A stretch of DNA of 64,000 nt from Devosia sp. 67-54 (lineage in GTDB: Bacteria; Pseudomonadota; Alphaproteobacteria; Rhizobiales; Devosiaceae). The position numbers and the translations under genes are program-made. Positions 1 through 8,780 of this stretch are shown one piece after another. Within the stretch, counting starts at the first letter, position 1. Each line of letters starts with the position of its first letter. Under the pieces are notes generated by a model. That model did not search any database, had not been told where the DNA came from, and was given only the letters and a program-made list of their open reading frames with translations. Where the stretch lies: contig NZ_MKVA01000011.1 of assembly GCF_001899075.1 (NCBI RefSeq), positions 496,001 to 560,000 of the forward strand, given 5' to 3'.

Positions 1-2
1 TC

Positions 3-188
3 GGTCTGGGGCTGCAGCCGCCCAACCCAAGTTGGGGCAACATCCTGGGCGAAGCGCGCGCCGCGTTCCAGCAGGCCTCGTGGCTGGTGATGTATCCCGG
101 CCTCATCCTCGCGGCGACCGTACTGGCACTCAACCTCATCGGCGACGGCCTCGGCCGCGCCATAGATCCGAAACGGCGCGACGGCTAG
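3..188 (+). CDS. ABC transporter permease, DppC/OppC-like, C-terminal end only
   Basis: This is the last 61 codons of a binding-protein-dependent permease; the gene starts before the window. The visible part contains the short periplasmic turn NPSWGNILGEAR, which is typical of the end of DppC/OppC proteins, then a final hydrophobic helix and the closing GDGLGRAIDP motif, after which the frame ends at TAG. Such permeases pair with a DppB-type permease and two ATPase domains to import peptides or opine-like compounds. The matching DppB, binding protein and ATPase lie downstream at 3077, 1492 and 5281, so this is probably the second permease of that system, separated from it by one PLP enzyme gene. 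Confidence 0.85.
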   Translation, partial: GLGLQPPNPSWGNILGEARAAFQQASWLVMYPGLILAATVLALNLIGDGLGRAIDPKRRDG

Positions 189-230
189 GCCGCCACTCCG
201 CAGCAATCTCCGACAGGACCATCGAGACAA

Positions 231-1442
231 ATGACCGACAGAGCGTGGCTCACCGAGATCAAGACCGGCAAGAAGTTCGAGCTTGGCCCGATGTTCCGCA
301 GTCCTGGGGACGGCGAGCTCAGCGTCACCTTCGATCTGGGTGCGGCAGCCGACGAATTCGCCGGCAACTGGAAGAAGCCAGGAACGCTGTGGGAGCGGTT
401 CGGTGCCGTGATGGCGCCGCTCGAGAAACAGCACGCCGTGACGCTGGGCGAGGGAAACACACCGTTGGTGCGCAGCCGGCGCTTTGCCGAAAAGCTCGGG
501 CTCAAGAACCTGTTCTTCAAGTTAGAAAACTGCAACCCAACCGGCTCATTCAAGGACCGGCAAATGGCGAGCGCCATCAGTACCGGCCGGTCCTGGGGCC
601 GGACTCGCTACGCCACAGTGTCATCGGGCAATGTCGGCAATGCTCTGTCGGCTTACTGCGCCGCGCTGGGCTACGACGCCTATGTGTGGGTGGCCTCCGA
701 CACCGCCGAAGGCAAGCGCCGGCAGATCAGCGTCTACGGCGCGCAGCTGTTCCTGTTCCCGCCGGCCGGACCCGGTCGTATGCGCGAACAGCTACGGCTG
801 TTCCGCGGGCTCGGGCCATTCTGCGCCGAGCGCGGCATCGTGCCGATGATCTCTGCGCGGCCAGTCAATCCGTTCATGGTCGAAGGCACCAAGACAATGT
901 CGTTCGAGATCGCGGCGACGCTGGGTCAGGCGCCCGATGAAGTATTCGCGACGGTCGGCGGCGGTGGCCTGATCGGCGGCCTGCACAAGGGCTTCAAGGA
1001 GCTCGTTGGGATGGAGCAGGCCAAGCGCATGCCGCGCATCAACGGCGCGCAGCGCAATGACCGCTACTTCGCGCCGATCGAACACATCACCGACGACAAG
1101 TGCGTTAACGGTGACTACTTCCTGCCCCTCGATGGCGAATGGGCGTGGGAGTCGATTCAGGACAGCAAGGGCACGATCGCGTCGGTCGATATGCCAGCGA
1201 TCACCGAGGCGCAGGCCTGGCTCGCCAATCTCGAGGGCATCTTCGCCGAACCGACCAGCGCCTATGGCGTCGCCGGCCTGATCGAGGCAGGGCGCGCCGG
1301 CAGGATCGATCCAGATGCGACGATCGTCTGCATCGTCACTGGCAACGGCCTCAAGGACCTGGCTGCCGCCGACAAGTTTGCGGAGTTCTTTCCGCTGCAC
1401 CAGCCCAAGACCGTGAACGGGCTTTCCGACTCCGGACTCTAA
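231..1442 (+). CDS. PLP-dependent lyase of the threonine synthase/cysteine synthase fold
   Basis: A 403-residue fold-type II PLP enzyme. The Schiff-base lysine is K108 in PTGSFKDR, followed by the substrate loop SSGNVGNA (about 131-138) and the glycine-rich phosphate loop GGGGLIGG (243-250). The arrangement is closest to threonine synthase, but the gene sits inside a peptide-importer operon and no threonine pathway gene is nearby, so a catabolic beta- or gamma-elimination on an imported amino acid is more likely. Such lyases release 2-aminoacrylate or related enamines, which suits the RidA gene that closes the operon at 7133. It begins 42 bases after the permease stop. Exact substrate unknown. 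Confidence 0.8.
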   Translation: MTDRAWLTEIKTGKKFELGPMFRSPGDGELSVTFDLGAAADEFAGNWKKPGTLWERFGAVMAPLEKQHAVTLGEGNTPLVRSRRFAEKLGLKNLFFKLENCNPTGSFKDRQMASAISTGRSWGRTRYATVSSGNVGNALSAYCAALGYDAYVWVASDTAEGKRRQISVYGAQLFLFPPAGPGRMREQLRLFRGLGPFCAERGIVPMISARPVNPFMVEGTKTMSFEIAATLGQAPDEVFATVGGGGLIGGLHKGFKELVGMEQAKRMPRINGAQRNDRYFAPIEHITDDKCVNGDYFLPLDGEWAWESIQDSKGTIASVDMPAITEAQAWLANLEGIFAEPTSAYGVAGLIEAGRAGRIDPDATIVCIVTGNGLKDLAAADKFAEFFPLHQPKTVNGLSDSGL

Positions 1443-1491
1443 CCGCGACCGCCGGGGAGGCGATTGCAATTAACAGCGCATGAGGTGGACG

Positions 1492-3066
1492 ATGTTGCGA
1501 CTAGCTAAAGGCCTGATGTTGACGAGCGTGATCTTCACCGGACTGACGGGGGCGGCCTTTGCCGCGACCTGTGAGATCACCGGTGGCAAGATTCAGGCCG
1601 CCATGACAACCAATCCATCGACGATGGATCCGATCTTGACCACGACCAATGCTAGCCGGCAGATCGACACGCATCTGTTCGAGTCACTGGTGACGCTGGA
1701 TGAAAACTACAAGATCATCCCGCAGCTCGCGACTAGCTGGACCAAGAGCGACGATGGGCTCACCTATACGTTCACCTTGCGCGATGGAGTGAAGTTCCAC
1801 AACGGCGCGATGATGACCGCCGACGACGTGGTGGCCTCGGTGCAGCGCTTCCTACAGTTCTCGCCTGGCGCCAATCGCTTCAAGAAAGTCGCGTCGGTCG
1901 AGGCGGTCGATCCCAAGACCGTGAAGATCACCGTCTCGGAAGATTTTCCGCTGTTGACCAATCTGTCCATGCCCTCGCCGATCATCGCCATCATGCCGGC
2001 CGATATCGTCAAGAAGTACGGCAAGGACGAAATCCGCGGCGCCGACGTGGTCGGCACCGGCCCGTACAAGCTGATCGACTGGCAGCCGGACGTCGGCGTG
2101 AAAATGCAGAAGTTTGCCGACTACGTGCCAGAGGCGGGCTTCGACGGACCGACCGGCTTCGGCGGCGCCCGCACAGCGTGTGCCGACGAAGTGGACTTCC
2201 TGCCGGTGACCGAAGAGTCGAGCCGCGTCGCGGGCCTTCAGACCGGTGACTTCGATTTCGTCGAAGCCCTGCCGATCACCTCGGTGCCGGACCTGCAGAA
2301 CAATCCCGACGTCAAGGTCGCGATCGTGAAGCCGACCTGGGGCATCGCGCTCGAGATCGACCACAAGGACCCGTGGATGGCCAAGTTGCCGTTCCGCCAG
2401 GCGCTGCTCGCCGCGATCAACCCCGAGCAGGTGCTGATGGCGGCGACCTTCGGCCAGAAGGACTATTACCGGGTCCAGCCGAGCATCTTCTTTCCCGAGC
2501 AGACCAACTGGTACTCGGACGCCGGCTCCGAGGTCTACAACCACCCCGATCCGGACAAGGTGAAGAAGCTCCTCGCCGAAGCCGGCTATAACGGCGAGCC
2601 GATCACCTATCTCACCAACCAGAACTACGGCTGGATGTACAAGGCCTCGCAGGCGCTCGCCGCGCAGTGGCAGGCCGCGGGCATCAACGTGCAGTTGTCG
2701 CTGATGGACTGGCCGTCGCAGATTCAACGGGCCCAGCACCAGACCGACTGGGCGCTGAACCAGACCGGCTGGTCGCCGCGCTTCGATCCGTTCCAGCTCA
2801 CCGACTCGCTCGGCTGTGGGTCGCTCGGGGCATTCGGCTACTGCAACGACAAGATGCAGGCGCAGCTCGACATCATCAACTCGGGCGCCACCGACGAGCA
2901 GCGCAAGGCCGCCTGGCAGGCCATCCAGAAGCTGGTCTGGGACGACGTCGCCGTGCTTCGCATCGGTGACTATTTCCAGCCCGACGGGATCCGCAAGACG
3001 CTGGCGGGCTACACCCCGTTCTACGTGACGCCGCGGTTCTGGAACGTGTCGCAGACGCGCAAGTAG
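1492..3066 (+). CDS. ABC transporter substrate-binding protein, family 5 (peptide/opine type)
   Basis: A periplasmic binding protein of about 524 residues, the usual size for SBP_bac_5 (OppA/DppA). It has a Sec signal peptide with a hydrophobic core (MLTSVIFTGLTGAAFA) and a likely cut before ATCEI. The family motif DGLTYTFTLRDGVKFHNG follows at about residues 85-105. I chose ATG 1492 because GAGGTGG lies four bases upstream; an in-frame ATG at 1480 would add four residues. The gene is followed ten bases later by its DppB permease. The ligand is unknown; the operon mates (amidohydrolase, PLP lyase) suggest a modified amino acid or short peptide. Confidence 0.9.
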   Translation: MLRLAKGLMLTSVIFTGLTGAAFAATCEITGGKIQAAMTTNPSTMDPILTTTNASRQIDTHLFESLVTLDENYKIIPQLATSWTKSDDGLTYTFTLRDGVKFHNGAMMTADDVVASVQRFLQFSPGANRFKKVASVEAVDPKTVKITVSEDFPLLTNLSMPSPIIAIMPADIVKKYGKDEIRGADVVGTGPYKLIDWQPDVGVKMQKFADYVPEAGFDGPTGFGGARTACADEVDFLPVTEESSRVAGLQTGDFDFVEALPITSVPDLQNNPDVKVAIVKPTWGIALEIDHKDPWMAKLPFRQALLAAINPEQVLMAATFGQKDYYRVQPSIFFPEQTNWYSDAGSEVYNHPDPDKVKKLLAEAGYNGEPITYLTNQNYGWMYKASQALAAQWQAAGINVQLSLMDWPSQIQRAQHQTDWALNQTGWSPRFDPFQLTDSLGCGSLGAFGYCNDKMQAQLDIINSGATDEQRKAAWQAIQKLVWDDVAVLRIGDYFQPDGIRKTLAGYTPFYVTPRFWNVSQTRK

Positions 3067-3076
3067 GACCTCCCGA

Positions 3077-4021
3077 ATGCTGACTCTGATCCTGCGCAGG
3101 CTTCTGCTCTTCGTACCCATGTGGATCGGGGTCAGCATTCTTTCGTTCGTCATCGTCCATGCCACGCCGGGCGACCCGGCGGCCGCCTTCGTGGGTATGG
3201 ATGCCAGCGCGGGCAGCCTCGAGGTTGCCCGCGAGCGGCTAGGCCTCGACCTCCCGTATTGGCAGCAATTGCTGAACTGGCTGGGGGGCACGCTGACCGG
3301 CAATCTCGGCGACTCGTTCTTCCTCGGCCGCAGCGTGTGGCAGGCGATCGTCGAGCGCTTGCCGGTAACCTTCAGCCTCGGGTTCCTGTCGCTCCTGATC
3401 GCCGTGATCGTGGGCATTCCGCTCGGCACGGCAGCGGCGCTGGCGCCCAATTCCTGGAAGGACACGGTCAGCATCGGCGTGTCCTTGACCTTCCTCTCTG
3501 TGCCCGAATTCGTGGTCGGAATGATCCTGATCTACGTGTTCGGGGTCGAGCTCCGGTGGCTGCCGATCGGTCGCTACGAGCCGCTGTCAGCGGGCTTCCT
3601 GCCATGGTTCTACCATCTGCTCCTGCCGGCGCTTGCTCTCGGCCTGTCGCAGTCGGCGCTGATTGCACGCATGACGCGCGTCGCGCTACTGCAGGTGCTG
3701 CGTGCCGACTACATCCGTACAGCGCGGGCCAAGGGTCTGCCGGAGCGGGTAGTGATCGGCAAGCACGCCTTCCGCAATGCGATCATCACCATAGTGACGG
3801 TGATCGGGCTCTCTGTGGCGCTGCTGCTCAGCGGCGCGTTCATTACCGAAGCGCTGTTCCAGCTGCCGGGAGTAGGGAACCTCGGCGTGTCGTCGGTCCT
3901 GAGGCGGGACTATCCGGTGATCCAGGGACTACTACTGATCGCCTCGTCGTTCATTCTCGTCGTTAACCTTCTGGTCGACATCCTCTACGCGATGCTGAAC
4001 CCCTCGGTCAGCGGGCGGTGA
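3077..4021 (+). CDS. ABC transporter permease, DppB/OppB family
   Basis: A 314-residue inner-membrane permease with about six hydrophobic helices. The N-terminal LILRRLLLFVPMWIGVSILS and the following HATPGDPA are the standard DppB start. The cytoplasmic EAA loop that docks on the ATPase is seen near residues 215-235 (RADYIRTARAKGLPERVV). It forms the channel together with the partial DppC at the window start. It sits 10 bases after the binding protein and 18 bases before the amidohydrolase, so one transcript is likely. Confidence 0.92.
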   Translation: MLTLILRRLLLFVPMWIGVSILSFVIVHATPGDPAAAFVGMDASAGSLEVARERLGLDLPYWQQLLNWLGGTLTGNLGDSFFLGRSVWQAIVERLPVTFSLGFLSLLIAVIVGIPLGTAAALAPNSWKDTVSIGVSLTFLSVPEFVVGMILIYVFGVELRWLPIGRYEPLSAGFLPWFYHLLLPALALGLSQSALIARMTRVALLQVLRADYIRTARAKGLPERVVIGKHAFRNAIITIVTVIGLSVALLLSGAFITEALFQLPGVGNLGVSSVLRRDYPVIQGLLLIASSFILVVNLLVDILYAMLNPSVSGR

Positions 4022-4039
4022 CTTCATTCGGAGATCGTT

Positions 4040-5284
4040 GTGAGTAGCTCTAGGCACTGGATCAAATCGCAGCACGTTTGGCGCGAAGCGCTCGGCAGGT
4101 TCGAGCCGGCGGCGGTCGCCGTCGAGGGCGACCGAATCGCCGCCGTTGAGCGGCCAGACGCCGTGCCCGCCGGCGCGACGCTGCGCGACTTCGGCGACCG
4201 CTGGGTGATGCCGGGCCTGTTCAACACGCACGTGCATCTCGACTTCAGCGCCAGCAAGACGCCCCTGCGCGACTTCGAGGCCGAGGATCCGTCCGAGCGG
4301 CTGTTGCGCGCGGCCAAGAACGCCAACACGCTGCTCCTGAGCGGCGTGACCACCGCGCGCGACTGCGGCTCGCAATGGCAGACCCTGGCGCTCGCGCGTC
4401 GGCCGGACCTGAGCCCGGTACCGCTGCCGCGGCTGCTCATGTCGGGGCCGCCGATCACCGTGCCCTACGGCCACCTGCATTTCATGCATGGCATTGTCCG
4501 CAACGACCGCGACATCTACGCCCACATCGCGCGCATCCGGAAGGACGGGGGCCGCAGCGTCAAGGTGATGATCAGTGGCGGCCAGATGACGCCGGGCTCG
4601 AAGCCGGAGGATACGGTGTTCGGCCAAGACGACCTCAACCTTATCACCGGCGAGTCGCGCCGGCTCGGGCTGCCGAGTGTGGCGCACGTCCTCTCTACCG
4701 AGAGCGTGCGCCGCGGCGCCATCGCCCGCTTCGACAGCCTCGAGCACTGCGCCTATTTCGACCGGCACGAGGATGGACGCCTGTACCGGAACTACAACGC
4801 CGATGTGGCCCAGACCGCACGCGACAACGGCTCGGCGATGATGGCGAACCTCTCGACCGCGATGCCGGGATTCGATGCGATCTACGCCAAGGCTGAGAGC
4901 GACCGCACGCCGCTCGAAAAACATCAGGTCAGGCAGTTCGAAACGATGGTCGAGAATTTCGGCAAGATGCTGAAGCTCGGCATTCCGATGGTCTGCGGCA
5001 ACGATGCCGGCGTCAACGACACGCCGTTCGATTCGACCTGGATGGAAGTCGACTGGATGATCCGCGGCGGGCAGTCACCGGTCGAGGCGCTGCGCTCCGC
5101 CACCATCGGCTCAGCCAAGGCCCTCTTGATCGACGAAAGCGTCGGCCGCATCGAACCTGGCTATTCGGCCGACATCATCGCCCTCGCGGGCGACCCGCTA
5201 CAGGCGGTGAGCGCGCTCAAATCCCCGCTCTATGTGATGCGGCAGGGCGAGGTCGTCCTCGGGCAGGCAGGTGTGGCCGCGTGA
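4040..5284 (+). CDS. Amidohydrolase family protein (imidazolonepropionase-like)
   Basis: A 414-residue metal-dependent hydrolase starting with GTG. The binuclear-site residues of the superfamily are all present: HxH at H64/H66 (NTHVHLDF), the bridging lysine K175 (SVKVMISGG), H216 (VAHVLST), H236 (SLEHC) and the catalytic D322 (CGNDAG). The protein should therefore be active, and it hydrolyses a C-N bond in a cyclic amide, amidine or N-acyl amino acid. No signal peptide is visible, so it acts in the cytosol on the imported substrate. Its stop overlaps the start of the following ATPase gene by four bases, indicating translational coupling. Confidence 0.85.
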   Translation: MSSSRHWIKSQHVWREALGRFEPAAVAVEGDRIAAVERPDAVPAGATLRDFGDRWVMPGLFNTHVHLDFSASKTPLRDFEAEDPSERLLRAAKNANTLLLSGVTTARDCGSQWQTLALARRPDLSPVPLPRLLMSGPPITVPYGHLHFMHGIVRNDRDIYAHIARIRKDGGRSVKVMISGGQMTPGSKPEDTVFGQDDLNLITGESRRLGLPSVAHVLSTESVRRGAIARFDSLEHCAYFDRHEDGRLYRNYNADVAQTARDNGSAMMANLSTAMPGFDAIYAKAESDRTPLEKHQVRQFETMVENFGKMLKLGIPMVCGNDAGVNDTPFDSTWMEVDWMIRGGQSPVEALRSATIGSAKALLIDESVGRIEPGYSADIIALAGDPLQAVSALKSPLYVMRQGEVVLGQAGVAA

Positions 5285-7107
5285 GCACTGAGCCCCACAG
5301 CGCACCGCTGCTCTCGGTCCAGGATCTCGAGACTTCGTTTCGCGACGAGTACGGCGACTGGCTGCCGATCGTCCGCGGGGTGAGCTTCGACGTCGGCGCT
5401 CACGAGACCGTGGCGCTGGTCGGCGAATCCGGCTCGGGCAAGAGCGTCACGGCGCTGTCGATCATGCGGCTCCTCGAGCGCTCGCTGGCGCGTACCTCCG
5501 GCCGCGTGATGTTCGCCGGCCAAGACCTGCTGGGCCTCCTCCCTCAGGCGATGCAGAAAATCCGAGGCAATGCGCTCTCGATGATCTTTCAGGAGCCGAT
5601 GACCAGCCTAAACCCGGTGCTCACCATCGGCGACCAACTGACCGAGGCTCTCACCTGGCATCGCAGCATGTCGCAGGGCGAGGCGGAGACCGAGGCGCTG
5701 CGACTGCTCGACAAGGTCCGCATTCCGGCCGCGCGCGAGCGCCTGGGCGACTATCCCCATCGCTTCTCAGGCGGCATGCGGCAGCGCGTGATGATCGCGA
5801 TGGCGCTGGCTTGCAAGCCGAAGCTGCTGATCGCAGACGAGCCGACGACGGCGCTCGACGTCACCATCCAGGCGCAGATACTCGATCTCCTGCGGACGCT
5901 CCAGGCCGAAGAACAGATGTCGATGCTGTTCATTACGCACGACATGGGCGTGGTGGCCGAGATTGCCGACCGCACCATCGTCATGCGCCAGGGCGAAATC
6001 GTCGAGGCGGGAACGACGGTCGACATCTTCGCCCGGCCGCAGCATCCCTACACCAAGGCCCTGCTGATGGCGGTGCCACGGCTCGGCTCGATGGCCGAGA
6101 GTGCGCTGCCGATGCGCTTTCCGCTGGTCGATCTCGCGACCGGCACCGCCAGCGCGCCGCGGCCGGGGTTGCCACCTGCCTCCGGCAAGCCGCCGGTGCT
6201 CGAGGTGCGCAACCTCACGACGCAGTTCGACGTGCGAGGCGGCGTGCTCGGGCGGCCCGTCGCAGCGGTGCGGGCGGTCGAGAACGTCTCGTTCGATCTG
6301 ATGGCGGGGGAAATTCTCGGCGTGGTCGGCGAGTCCGGCTGCGGCAAGTCGACCATGGGCCGGTCGATCCTGCAGCTCGTGCGGCCGCGCGGCGGCAGCG
6401 TCAAGGTCAACGGCTGCGAGGTCGTCGGATTGGGCGGTACGGAGCTGCGGCAGGTCCGTCGCAATGTGCAGATGATCTTTCAGGACCCCTTCGCGAGTCT
6501 CAACCCGCGGATCAGCGTCGGCAAATCGATCGCCGAGCCGTTGGTCGTGCATGGGCTTGCCTCGCCGCGCGAAGCTACCGATCGGGTCGCGGACTTGCTG
6601 AGGCGGGTGGGCCTCAGTCCCGATCTGGCCCGACGCTATCCGCACGAATTTTCCGGTGGCCAGAAACAGCGCATCTGCATCGCCCGCGCGCTGGCCCCAT
6701 CGCCCAGCATCATCGTCGCCGACGAGGCGGTTTCGGCGCTCGATGTATCGATCAAGGCACAGGTGATCAATCTGATGCTCGACCTGCAGGAGAGCCTCGG
6801 GATCGCCTATCTCTTCATCTCGCACGACATGGCGGTGGTAGAACGAATCAGCCACCGGGTGGCGGTGATGTATGCTGGTGAAATTGTCGAGATGGGGCCG
6901 CGTGCGGCAATCTTCGAAAACCCCCAGCATCCTTACACGCGCCGGCTCCTCGCAGCGGTGCCGGTGCCCGAGCCGGGACGCCGCCGCGACATCCGGCCAT
7001 TGAGCGCCGACGAGCTGCTCAGCACGGTGCGGCCGCTCGACTACGCTCCGCCGCAACGGCGCTACCGGGAAGTCTCCCCGGGGCACCTGGTGCACGAGAC
7101 CAACTGA
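5281..7107 (+). CDS. Dipeptide-type ABC transporter ATP-binding protein, DppD-DppF fusion
   Basis: A 608-residue protein with two complete ATPase domains in tandem. Domain 1 has Walker A GESGSGKS (48-55), signature FSGGMRQRV and Walker [13 protein letters not shown]. Domain 2 has Walker [10 protein letters not shown], signature FSGGQKQRI and Walker [13 protein letters not shown], where Ala replaces the usual Pro. Each domain ends with the oligopeptide-transporter tail ([16 protein letters not shown]) of DppD/DppF proteins. The GTG start overlaps the amidohydrolase stop (GTGA). It powers the importer formed by the permeases at 3 and 3077 and the binding protein at 1492. Confidence 0.93.
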   Translation: MSTEPHSAPLLSVQDLETSFRDEYGDWLPIVRGVSFDVGAHETVALVGESGSGKSVTALSIMRLLERSLARTSGRVMFAGQDLLGLLPQAMQKIRGNALSMIFQEPMTSLNPVLTIGDQLTEALTWHRSMSQGEAETEALRLLDKVRIPAARERLGDYPHRFSGGMRQRVMIAMALACKPKLLIADEPTTALDVTIQAQILDLLRTLQAEEQMSMLFITHDMGVVAEIADRTIVMRQGEIVEAGTTVDIFARPQHPYTKALLMAVPRLGSMAESALPMRFPLVDLATGTASAPRPGLPPASGKPPVLEVRNLTTQFDVRGGVLGRPVAAVRAVENVSFDLMAGEILGVVGESGCGKSTMGRSILQLVRPRGGSVKVNGCEVVGLGGTELRQVRRNVQMIFQDPFASLNPRISVGKSIAEPLVVHGLASPREATDRVADLLRRVGLSPDLARRYPHEFSGGQKQRICIARALAPSPSIIVADEAVSALDVSIKAQVINLMLDLQESLGIAYLFISHDMAVVERISHRVAVMYAGEIVEMGPRAAIFENPQHPYTRRLLAAVPVPEPGRRRDIRPLSADELLSTVRPLDYAPPQRRYREVSPGHLVHETN

Positions 7108-7132
7108 TTTCCAACCAAGAGAGTAGGCAAAG

Positions 7133-7477
7133 ATGATTCAACGCATCCAGGCGGGTTCGCGGATGAGCCAGGCCGTCGTTCACAGCGGGCTCGTCTATAT
7201 TGCGGGCCAGGTCGCGAACGATCCGAAGGTGGGCATCGAGGGGCAGACCCGCGACGTGCTGGCCAAGGTCGATGCTTTGCTGCAAGCGGCGGGAACCGAT
7301 AAGTCGAAGCTGCTGTCGGTCAACGTGTTTCTGCCGGCAATCGTCGACTTCGATGCGATGAACTCGGTCTACGACCGGTGGATCGATCCGCAGAATCCGC
7401 CGGTGCGCGCCTGCGTCGAGGCGCGCCTCGCGGTGGCTGATCTGCGCATCGAGATCACCGCCATCGCCGCCGTCTGA
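7133..7477 (+). CDS. ridA: RidA family enamine/imine deaminase
   Basis: A 114-residue YjgF/YER057c/UK114 protein of normal length. The C-terminal active-site block PVRACVEARLAVADLRIEI carries the Arg and Glu used by genuine RidA proteins to hydrolyse 2-aminoacrylate and other enamines to keto acids. It lies 25 bases after the ATPase and closes the importer operon. The simplest reading is that it removes reactive enamine released by the PLP lyase at 231. A second, divergent RidA-like gene at 20553 is likewise paired with a PLP lyase. Confidence 0.9.
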   Translation: MIQRIQAGSRMSQAVVHSGLVYIAGQVANDPKVGIEGQTRDVLAKVDALLQAAGTDKSKLLSVNVFLPAIVDFDAMNSVYDRWIDPQNPPVRACVEARLAVADLRIEITAIAAV

Positions 7478-7506
7478 AGCGCCGCGGCGACGGCATCGAC
7501 CGAAGC

Positions 7507-8643
7507 TCACTCGCGACGCAGGGCGGCCTCCCCGTAAGGCACGTTGCGCTGCCCGTAGCGCCGCACGCGCACATTGGCCTGTTCGGCGTGACCGACAAAC
7601 CCTTCGAGTAGGCAGAGGCGCGAGCGGTATTCGCCGACCATCGCCGACGCCTCGTCGATGACGACGCGCTGGTAGGTCACGGTCTTGAGGAACTTGCCGA
7701 CCCACAGCCCGCCCGTAAAGCCCGGCGCCTTGCGGGTGGGCAGCGTGTGGTTGGTGCCGATGACCTTGTCGCCGTAGGCCACGTTGGTGCGCGGCCCAAG
7801 AAACAACGCGCCGTAATTGGTCATGTTGGCGAGGAAGTAGTCCGGGTCCGCGGTCATCACCTGCACGTGCTCGGAGGCGATCTCGTTGGCGGTCCGCAGC
7901 ATCTCCTCGTTCGTATCGCAGACGATGATCTGGCCGTAGTCGGCCCATGCCTTGGCGGCAATGGCGGCGGTTGGAAGAATCTGCAGCAGGCGGTCGATCT
8001 GCACCATCGTCTCGCGCGCCAGTTTCTCCGAACTGGTCAGCAGGCTCGCCGGCGAGTTAGGCCGTGCTCAACCTGGCCCAGCAGGTCCGTGGCGCACAGC
8101 ACGCCGCCGAGGCAATAGATCGCGTCGGCCCCGGCAAGGTGCTGCGCGGCGACGATGGCGGGCGCCGGCTGCCCGTGGAAGGGCGGGGCGACGGTGATGA
8201 CGCGAGGAATCTTGGCGACGCGTGCGGTGATCACCGACATGTGGGCCGAGGCGAGGAGCGCATACTTTGCCGCCGAGCACGTAGCAGCCCACTGCGTTCA
8301 CCGGGATGTTCTTATGGCCGAGCACGACGCCTGGCAGCGTCTCGGTCTCGACGTCGGTGATCGTACTCCGCTGCACCTCGGCGAAGCGTCGCACCTGCGC
8401 CTGCGCAAAGCGGATGTCGTCGAGCGGGTCGTTACCGACAAGCGCAAGACTTGCCTCGATCTCGACCGTGCTGAGCCGGAAGTCCTTACGGTCGTAGTTG
8501 TCGAAGCGCCGCGATAGCTCGTGCACGGCGGCGTCGCCGCGCTTGCCGACGTCCTCGAGGATGGCCGTCACGATGGCGCGAACGTCGCGGTCGCGCTCGG
8601 TCGTATCGACGGACGGGGCGGCGGTTTTGAGGGAACGGATCAT
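7507..8643 (-). pseudogene. Histidinol dehydrogenase-like gene, broken by two frameshifts and a 60-codon deletion
   Basis: Read on the minus strand, three frames together give a HisD-like protein closely similar to the intact one at 36900-38225. It starts at 8643 (MIRSLKTAAPSVDTTERD), shifts frame by one extra base near 8264 just after the GCYVLGGK motif, runs on through [16 protein letters not shown], then jumps from CLGG directly to LCATDLLGQ at about 8097-8101. The jump removes 60 codons, matching residues 182-241 of the intact paralogue and including [13 protein letters not shown] base is missing near 8052-8056, and the C-terminal third (7507-8007) then reads cleanly. The in-frame deletion of family-defining residues makes sequencing error an unlikely full explanation. 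It lies divergent from the M81 gene, next to two R1 operators. Confidence 0.88.
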
Positions 8644-8682
8644 GCAGCGTTTTCTTCATTGGTAGAGACGGCAATCCATTGC

Positions 8683-8696
8683 TGCATCCGGATGCA
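8683..8696. promoter_or_regulatory. LacI-type operator R1, copy 1
   Basis: Perfect 14-bp palindrome TGCATCCGGATGCA with the central CpG typical of LacI-family sites. It lies in the gap between the HisD-like pseudogene (-) and the M81 gene (+). The next copy is centred 23 bp away. Confidence 0.8.
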
Positions 8697-8704
8697 GAAT
8701 TCTG

Positions 8705-8720
8705 TTGCATCCGGATGCAA
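8705..8720. promoter_or_regulatory. LacI-type operator R1, copy 2
   Basis: Perfect 16-bp palindrome TTGCATCCGGATGCAA, 61 bases before the preferred start of the M81 gene. Together with the copy at 8683 it forms a tandem pair on roughly the same DNA face (23 bp between centres). Confidence 0.8.
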
Positions 8721-8780
8721 TCCTTGCTTATCTCGCTCTCGAAGACGGCGCAGGTGATGCCTTCGTCGAAGGAAACAGGG

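Noticed and set aside
1852-3474. Long minus-strand frame opposite the binding-protein gene
   Set aside because: It mirrors real coding sequence in a GC-rich genome; it has no family motifs, while the plus strand encodes a clear SBP and permease.
8683-8720. Short repeats at 8683, 21128 and 44298 as CRISPR repeats
   Set aside because: Only two units per site, each unit a palindrome with central CpG, and all located in promoters; no array or cas genes.
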